Part shown: in pieces, positions 17,316 through 23,182 of the stretch | Position numbering within the stretch: the stretch's first letter is position 1 | Layout of the letters: each line of letters starts with the position of its first letter | Source of the DNA: Chara braunii | Taxonomy: Eukaryota; Streptophyta; Charophyceae; Charales; Characeae | NCBI GenBank assembly: GCA_003427395.1 | Contig: BFEA01000557.1 | Span: 837,998 to 861,179 of the forward strand | Reading direction: 5' to 3' | Length of the DNA: 23,182 nucleotides | The notes under the pieces: model-generated | What the model was told of the DNA's origin: nothing | Databases searched by the model: none | Seen by the model: only the letters and a program-made list of their open reading frames with translations | Translations under genes and position numbers: made by a program

Positions 17316-20007
17316 ATGGCTTTCAACACGCCTGTCAAGTCGAACTGCATGTGCGGCCGTGCGGCCGAGAGACGCATGATGGATGAGCGTCCGTCGTCGC
17401 CGTTCCTCAAGAGAGCTCTCACTTCATCTCCTATGAGAAAGGGGACGCCGCAGGTGAGTCGAATGTCGTTGGATGGTATATCGTGTGTTCGTTCTTCTTT
17501 CCTCACTTTCGTCTTCTTTCAGTTTCTTGTCGACGGGGAGCCAGGAGTGATTAGCTGGAGCGGGAGGGGTGAGGAGGGTTGGAATGTGCGTGTTGGAGGC
17601 ACAGGGAAGGTCTATGAAAAAGGGCGTAAGTCGCAGTTTGGAGGGCACGTGATAGCATGAGCGAGAGGGATGGAAACGAGGGGATGGCGAATGGGGAGAG
17701 GTATGGAAGAGGGGGAATGGGTGAGGAGGGAGAGGGGTATGTGGGAGCGTAAACGCGAAGGGGATGCCGCAGGTAAGTCGAATGTCGCTGGATGGTATCT
17801 CATGTCTTCGCTCTTCTTTCCTGACTGTCCTCATCTCCTCTCAGAGTCTTGTCGACGGGGAGCCAGGAGTGAATATGGCCCGTCGGAAAGGGTGACGGGG
17901 ATCAGACCCTGCTTCTGTCTCGGAGGCAACGGGGAGGTATATGGGAAGTGCATAGAGGTGTGTGTTTGACGGGCACGGAACAGCATATGGGGGGGGGATG
18001 GAAAATAGGGGATGGATTCGGCGAAGAGGGAGAGAGATGGAAGAGGGGACGGGCGAGGAGGAAGAGGGATATGTGAGGGAGTAAACGCGAAGTGAAGAGA
18101 GTGAGGTTCGTAGAGGGACGGACGGAGGTAAGGGATGGGAAAAAGATAAGGGATGGGAGAGACCGGGGGGACGATAGAGGAAAGGAGTGCAGACTGATGG
18201 GAGGGAGGCGGGGAGAGACGGTGTAGGGATGGTGGATGGCGAGGGGCGGAAAGTGGGAGGAGCGGTGGGAGGCGAGGGGCGGAAAGTGGAAACGCGAGAG
18301 GAGCTAGGGGGTTAATGAGAGAGGGTGGAGAGAGAGCAGGAAGAGTGAATGGGATGGAGGGGTTGGGAACGGAGCGGGGCAGACGATGCCAATGTGGGTG
18401 GGGGGGGAGAGGAGAGCTGGGAGAGTGAAAGAGTGCTAGTTGCAGAGGACGAGTGGCGGGAAGGGATAAGGTCGAGGACGGAAGAGCTGCGATTTGTCTG
18501 TTCGCTGCCAGGTTTTTTTTTTTTTTTTTAAATTTGTTTTTTTGGGACAGTTCAGTATGCTTTACTTTCTTTTGTGCTAAACAGGTGCATCTTGATATGG
18601 ATGAAGAATGAAATGAAAGGCCTGCCATTGTTGCGAGATGCTGATTCTGTGCCTTGTGTGTGCTGTGCTGTGCAGTGCGATCGTTTCATTCCGAACAGGA
18701 GTGCGATGAATCCTGATGTTGCGCGGCTGAACCTGATGACGGAAACGAAGGAGAATTCGTCCGGTGCTTCGTTGAATGGGGCGATGNTTGCGTCGCCGTG
18801 CGGGAAGGGTGAGGATTATAAGAAGCATCTGTCGGAGAATTTGCTTAATGAGAATGTGGTGGGCGAGCACACNAGAATTTTGACCTTTAAGAGTAAGGCT
18901 CCGCCGGCGGCGGCTGCGGACATGGGTTTCGAGAACGCCGTGCTATACTCCCAGAACGGGTTTTCAACGACGAAATCCAGGCGCTCGTTTCGGCACATTC
19001 CGCAGGCGCCAGAGAGGATATTGGATGCGCCTGATCTCCTGGACGATTACTACCTTAACCTGCTGGATTGGAGCGGGGACAATGTAGTGGCGGTGGCACT
19101 TGGGGCGGTTGTGTATCTGTGGGATGCTGGTACGGGCACGATAGAGCAGCTGACACAGCCCTTGGCGGCCGATGATTACGTGACCAGCGTATCGTGGGCT
19201 TCGGACGGGCGGCACATCGCCGTCGGGCTCAACAGCACCAATGTGCAGTTATGGGATGCCACGCGATTAAAGATGATCAGGACTATGGGCGGGCACAGTG
19301 CGCGTGTTGGCAGTCTGGCCTGGAACGGGCACTTGCTCAGCAGCGGTGGTCGAGACAACAACATCATAAACCATGATGTTAGAATCAGGGAGCACCTAGT
19401 GTCCAGGTTTTGTGCGCATGAACAGGAGGTGTGTGGATTGAAATGGTCGCCTTCCGGGCAGCAGCTGGCTAGCGGCGGGAATGACAATATGCTGTACGTG
19501 TGGGATGCGTCGGCCATCTCCTCTGCTCAGTCCAACGCTTCCAGGTATTTGCACCGCCTCGATCAGCACCTTGCGGCCGTCAAGGCATTAGCTTGGTGTC
19601 CTTTCCAGGGCAACCTGCTGGCCTCGGGCGGCGGGACCGCAGACCGGTGCATCAAGTTCTGGAACACTCACACTGGCGTGTGCCTGAACAGTATTGACAC
19701 TCACTCGCAGGTCTGCGCGCTTCAGTGGTCCAGGCACGAGAAGGAGATCCTCAGCTCCCATGGGTATAGCCAAAACCAGCTCTGCCTATGGAAGTACCCG
19801 ACAATGGCGAAGATGGCGGAATTGACGGGTCACACTGCACGCGTGCTTCACCTCGCCCAGAGTCCGGACGGATATTCCGTGGTCTCCGGGGCTGCCGATG
19901 AGACGCTCCGCTTCTGGAAGGTGTTTGGAGCTCCAGATTCAGGTAAGCGAGCCAGCAAGCCCAAGGGAGAGGCCTCTGGCGTTCGTTGCATTAACAACAT
20001 CAGGTAG
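17316..20007 (+). CDS. CDC20: CDC20/Fizzy-type APC/C activator, two exons (17316-17453 and 18676-20007)
   Basis: This is the co-activator that recruits substrates to the anaphase-promoting complex and is the target of the spindle checkpoint. Exon 1 gives 46 residues ending GTPQ before a GTGAGT donor. The acceptor AG at 18674-18675 joins in phase 0, giving about 489 residues (Arabidopsis CDC20 about 457). Seen: C-box DRFIPNRSAM at about residues 48-57; RLNL (RxxL) at 63-66; KEN at 71-73; DDYYLNLLDW at about 169-178. A seven-bladed WD40 propeller follows, with QEVCGLKWS, ALAWCPFQGNLLASGGG, IKFWNTHTG, SSHGYSQNQL and ETLRFWKVFG. The protein ends NNIR, the Ile-Arg tail that docks on APC3, so the TAG at 20005-20007 is trusted although CAGGTAGGT there also resembles a donor. 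Two N bases lie in exon 2: at 18873 it is silent (ACN, Thr) and at 18787 it leaves one residue ambiguous. Exon 1 is inferred from phase, splice signals and position, and could be extended by a further 5' exon. Confidence 0.93.
17454..18675 (+). other. CDC20 intron 1 with internal tandem duplication and purine-rich tract
   Basis: The intron runs from GTGAGT at 17454 to CAG at 18675. It contains an imperfect tandem duplication with a period of about 320 bp. The exon 1 end and donor (ACGCCGCAG then GTGAGTCGAATGTCG, 17446-17468) are copied near 17765-17787 as ATGCCGCAG, GTAAGTCGAATGTCG. The downstream TTCTTTCAG and CTTGTCGACGGGGAGCC (near 17513-17544) are copied near 17840-17866. From about 17960 to 18480 the + strand is almost pure purine with many G-runs. 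A T tract at 18512-18529 precedes the real acceptor. The C/T-rich complement creates a spurious 265-codon minus-strand frame. Confidence 0.8.
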
Positions 20008-20574
20008 GTTGGNGTGGGTAGCAGCAGGGAGATCAACGGGTGGCCTCAGTCAGTCGTGGGCACGGAAATGGGTCGCCGTAAAAAGAAGGGGTCGGTGTAA
20101 AAAGCAAGGACAGACAGGTAGGTGCCGTCCCCGGCGATTGGGCAGGAGCGGCTGCGTGATCCGTGTTCCTGTGCCCATGGGCTAACTAAACGACGGCGAG
20201 AAGCCTTGCGACGATGGATGCCGAATAACAGTTTTTGTGCTGTGCCATATTCGCCCTCTTCGTGTCAGGAACGGCATCATGAACAGCGGTGTCTCCACCT
20301 CGAAGCTGAGATTGTCTCGGGATCCGGGTCTGGTGTCATTGCGACGACAGTCACGAAGAGGGGCTTCCGAATATAAGCGAGCACCTTTTCGTATGCGGGA
20401 AGGGTCGCGGGTTTGTAGTTCAGTGAATGACGAGTACTTGTCATTTTGTTTTCGAAGCAAGAAATAGCCCGTCCGAGCTGGCTAAAAGGCTTGACTGTCG
20501 GCGCGAGTGGCATGGCGGAAGAATATGATGTGGTGGAAGGCGAACGAGCGGAAGGGAGTCGAGTTGAGTCGGGG
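20008..20574 (+). other. CDC20 3' flank, no further gene
   Basis: This presumably carries the 3' UTR. I see no canonical AATAAA. The short frames here have no recognisable domain. One N lies at 20013, immediately after the stop codon. Confidence 0.4.
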
Positions 20575-20723
20575 GCTGTTGAACTGTAAGCCTCTGGCGG
20601 GCTTGGAACTGCGACGTGAAGCAAATGGCGGACAAGAAGAGTGGAGTCGAGTCGTGGGCTGTTGAACTGCGCGGGCATGTGTGGGCCTTTGGCGGGGTTG
20701 GAACTGTGACATGAAGCCAATGG

Positions 20724-20790
<67 letters not shown>

Positions 20791-20885
20791 GAGTCGTGTG
20801 GAGCTGAGTTGTGGGCTGTTGAACTGTGTGGGCCATTGGCGTGGTTGGAACTGTGACGTGAAGCAAAAGGCGGACAGAAAGCGGA
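20575..20885. repeat. Minisatellite of three units with an expanded (GA)n tract
   Basis: Units begin with GCTGTTGAACTG at 20575, 20658 and 20815. They share the order GGCGGG-TTGGAACTG-GAC-TGAAGC-AATGGCGGA. The middle unit is lengthened by a pure (GA)31 run at 20726-20788 that grew from its GGCGGAGAG end. The minus strand gives long Ser/Leu repeat frames that are artefacts of this tract. Confidence 0.88.
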
Positions 20886-21403
20886 GCTGCCGAGTTCTCG
20901 GTTCTCATCACGGTGTGACTGGTGTGGATCTCTCGGCTCCGTTCGTATCTTTGGGTCGGTTATCTCAGTTTCACTTGTTCTGTGCAAACTGTACGGATTG
21001 GTTCGGATGGACCTAATGCGATTGGTCGCGTGGCCAGGTAGTGTATTAGTATAGACAGGGATGCCATCTGAGTTTTATTTCCGCTTCTGATTGTCGTCTA
21101 CATTTCGGTCGCTCTCTGATCGATCGCAAACGTCGCGTTACGACCTGTTGCGTAAAATGCGCACTTAATCCGCGCAGTAATCGAGAAGGCGAGTCTTGTC
21201 GTTTTGTGATTAGGCTCTTCACCGTTTAGACAGAGTGCTTTCTCGACGGAGCTTCGTCGGGTTTCAGGTGAGCTTCCTTCCGATTTCATTTTGTGCTACT
21301 TACTACCTCTCGCCGCTTCGCCGTATGTACCTCGTAAGTGCTTTGTAAATTTGCCCCGTGATTTTAGTTGATATAAATATTGAACATTCGCCCCCCCCAT
21401 AAT
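20886..21403. other. Non-coding stretch between repeats
   Basis: Nothing definite is present. A GTTTCAG followed by GTGAGC near 21258-21271 resembles a splice junction and could be the first-exon donor of an unseen gene to the right. Single matches of this kind are common. A short C homopolymer lies near 21391-21398. Confidence 0.35.
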
Positions 21404-21768
21404 GCAAGGGCGATCTATCGATCGATCGATCGATCGATCGGTCGAGAAGACATTCGTCGATTCAAGTATTGATTACTTGATGACAAGATTTATTTGATTT
21501 TTTTAAATTGATTAACAATTACAGCCGTGGGCATGTCGCGAGTGTGTACGTGTGCGTCTGCGCGCCGTTGTTGCCGATTTCAGATACCGATTTGCAAGGT
21601 CGATCTATCGATCGATCGAGAAGACATTCGTCGATTTAAGTATTGATTACTTGATGACAATATTTATTTGATTTTTTTTAGTGATTAACAATAACAGCCG
21701 TGGGCATGTCGCAAGTGTGCACTTGTGCGTCTGCCCGCCGTTGGTGCCGTTTTCAGATACGGATTTGA
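21404..21768. repeat. 190-bp tandem duplication containing (ATCG)n
   Basis: Copy 1 at 21404-21593 and copy 2 at 21594-21768 share GCAAGG-CGATCTATCGATCG, GAGAAGACATTCGTCGATT, AGTATTGATTACTTGATGAC, ACAGCCGTGGGCATGTCGC and GATTTG at the end. The ATCG tetranucleotide run is longer in copy 1 (to about 21440) than in copy 2. A fragment of the TTTCAGATACC end repeats once more near 21776. Confidence 0.9.
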
Positions 21769-22050
21769 TCCCGATTTCAGATACCAATTTCCTCTTTCGA
21801 TCGATTCAGATTCCCAACCACAGTGAGTTGCTATTTTAATTTGTCTACACTGATTTTTTTGTTTCTCCAGTTTTGTCTTTTCCGAGTGTGCTTCATCGGA
21901 GTGCGGAAAAACTCGTCTTTGGCAGCGGTACTCGTTATATTCTGTGTAGTTCGGTGACTGCGTCTACTTACTGCAGGAGACACCTTCCCTCTGTCAATTA
22001 ATCACACGTCGTACCGCGTCACGGCAACAGCAGTTCGGGAGTGTATTCTG
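21769..22050. other. Short non-coding stretch
   Basis: Apart from the residual TTTCAGATACC fragment, I see no repeat or coding feature. Confidence 0.35.
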
Positions 22051-22470
22051 TGGATGTTACTCTCAAATGCGTGTCACTCGATGTTGCTCTCAAATGCGTG
22101 TCACACGGATCGGGTACATATCTGAGGAGGAGCTTAATGTGGCTTTGTTCGGCAGTTTTGAGACGGTGTGAGATGGTGCAATTTTGGCAGCTCGGAATGC
22201 GTGGCGGGCTGATGCTGCTCTGAAATGTCTGTCGCACGGATCTGGTACATATCTGATCAGCAGGTGCTTAAAGTGGCTTCATTCGGCAGTTTTGAGATGG
22301 AGCATTACGGGATGGTGCAATTTTAGCAGTCCGGAATGGGTGGCAGGCTGGATGTTGCGCGCAGATGTCTGTAACACGGATCTGGTACATATCTGACGAG
22401 AAGGTGCTTAATGTAGCTTCATTTTGAGATGGTGCAATTTAGCAGCTCGGAATGGGTGGCAGGCTGGCAA
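22051..22470. repeat. Three to four tandem units of about 131-140 bp
   Basis: CACGGATCnGGTACATATCTGA begins at 22104, 22235 and 22375. Each copy is followed by GGAGCTTAATGTGGCTT-like and GATGGTGCAATTTnGCAG sequence and by GGAATGnGTGGC-GGCTG. At the left end a smaller 28-bp unit (GATGTTnCTCTCAAATGCGTG) is itself doubled at 22051-22099. Short frames in it are not conserved between units. Confidence 0.85.
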
Positions 22471-22841
22471 GAAGTGCATCGTGTTGGCCGATCAAAGTCT
22501 CTCGGTGTGCCTGTCATCGTACGTGGGTCGGTGAGACGAGATGCAGAAGGCATCCTTCCCGCAGCTATCGCCATGCAGTGGCCGTATGCCCAATGAATTC
22601 TTGCAATTCTGAACATGCTGCGAGATCGCTGTCACGGAGTGCTATTGCGGATGGAGCGAAGCGGGGGCCTTCATCATCGCGAACGGTTTTTCATCGAAGC
22701 CCTTGTCCACCAGATGGTGTGCTTTTCTGCTTTTTGCTCTTGTTTTTTTTTTGCTTTCATTTATGCATACGAGTGTGCTCTTCACCTTCAGTTCCCTGTT
22801 TTTTCTTCTTTTTTTTGCCAGTTCCCTGTTTCCCTGCCTTT
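22471..22841. other. Non-coding stretch before the pyrimidine repeats
   Basis: The sequence becomes T-rich after about 22715. No gene is recognised; the frame running through it into the repeats (22452-23009) is Cys/Ser/Phe/Pro-rich low complexity. Confidence 0.35.
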
Positions 22842-23182
22842 CCCCCCCCCCCCCTGTTATCCGCTTCGTTTTATGTTTCCCCTTGTCTATCCCGTCCTCG
22901 TCCTCCAGAGCTCTCGTTGTTTCTTAGCCGCTTCGTTTTATGTTTCCCCTTGTCTATCCCGTCCTCGTCCTCCAGAGCTCTCGTTGTTTCTTATATCGAT
23001 TCTCGTTAGCCGCTGCGTTTTCAGTTTCCTCGTCGTCTATGTGGTCCTCTTCCTTCCAGACCAACCGTTTTCCGTTTCCCAATCGTCTCTGTTGTCCTCC
23101 AGAGCATCCTTTTCCGTTTTCCAGTCGTCTATGTGGTATTCCCGACCATCCGTCTTCCGTTCCCAAGTCGTCTATGTGGTTC
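22842..23182. repeat. Pyrimidine-rich minisatellite reaching the window edge
   Basis: A C13 homopolymer (22842-22854) is followed by two nearly identical 67-bp units starting CCGCTTCGTTTTATG at 22861 and 22928. Diverged 40-50 bp units with the pattern CCGTTTTCCGTTTCCC-AGTCGTCTATGTGGT then continue to 23182. The array is cut by the window end. Confidence 0.85.

Noticed and set aside
17831-18628. Minus-strand 265-codon open frame
   Set aside because: It is Pro/Ser/Leu low complexity, the complement of the purine-rich CDC20 intron, with no domain. It lies wholly within the intron and slightly overlaps exon-proximal sequence.
20002-20010. Splice donor CAGGTAGGT at the end of CDC20 exon 2
   Set aside because: The TAG within it directly follows the conserved Ile-Arg tail expected at the protein C terminus, so a stop is the better reading.
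20277-20987. Minus-strand frames of 236 and 156 codons with Ser-Leu repeats
   Set aside because: The Ser-Leu runs are the complement of the (GA)31 tract, and the rest follows the minisatellite units.

Overview
This is a repeat-rich, gene-poor piece of a eukaryotic nuclear genome. It holds one convincing host gene, a spliced CDC20-type APC/C activator at about 17.3-20.0 kb on the + strand. Its C-box, KEN box, WD40 propeller and terminal Ile-Arg tail look most like plant/streptophyte CDC20. The T-rich intron end and a LINE with a plant-type zf-RVT zinc finger fit a land plant or charophyte alga. The species is not identifiable from what I can see. Four isolated N bases indicate a draft assembly.

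Layout: 1-4.06 kb is non-coding, with a (TAA)n microsatellite and a 196-bp tandem duplication. 4.07-5.02 kb carries the most remarkable structure: about twelve short hairpins, each with a nearly invariant six-base apical loop (TAAGTT). The stems around the loops differ in sequence from unit to unit but stay complementary. 5.17-6.11 kb is an AT-rich inverted-repeat element (MITE or foldback type) with 21-bp perfect ends. 6.1-7.3 kb is unrecognised sequence rich in perfect inverted repeats. 7.3-9.9 kb shows nothing I can name. 9.94-14.12 kb is a decayed L1-like LINE: endonuclease, reverse transcriptase and zf-RVT domains are all recognisable but broken by about fifteen stops and three frameshifts. 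14.4-15.35 kb contains a directly repeated 55-60 bp segment and a small TIR element. 15.35-17.3 kb is the unassigned upstream region of CDC20. 20.0-23.2 kb is mostly tandem repeats: a (GA)n-containing minisatellite, a 190-bp duplication with (ATCG)n, three roughly 135-bp units, and pyrimidine-rich 45-67 bp units running to the window edge.

Function: CDC20 is the only gene likely to be expressed as a protein. Its single confident intron contains an internal duplication that copies splice-site sequence and could create a premature-stop isoform. The hairpin array has no protein-coding explanation. It shows covariation and G-U pairs biased to the + strand, so it is a candidate structured RNA or multi-site protein-binding RNA. 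That is inference and would need RNA data.
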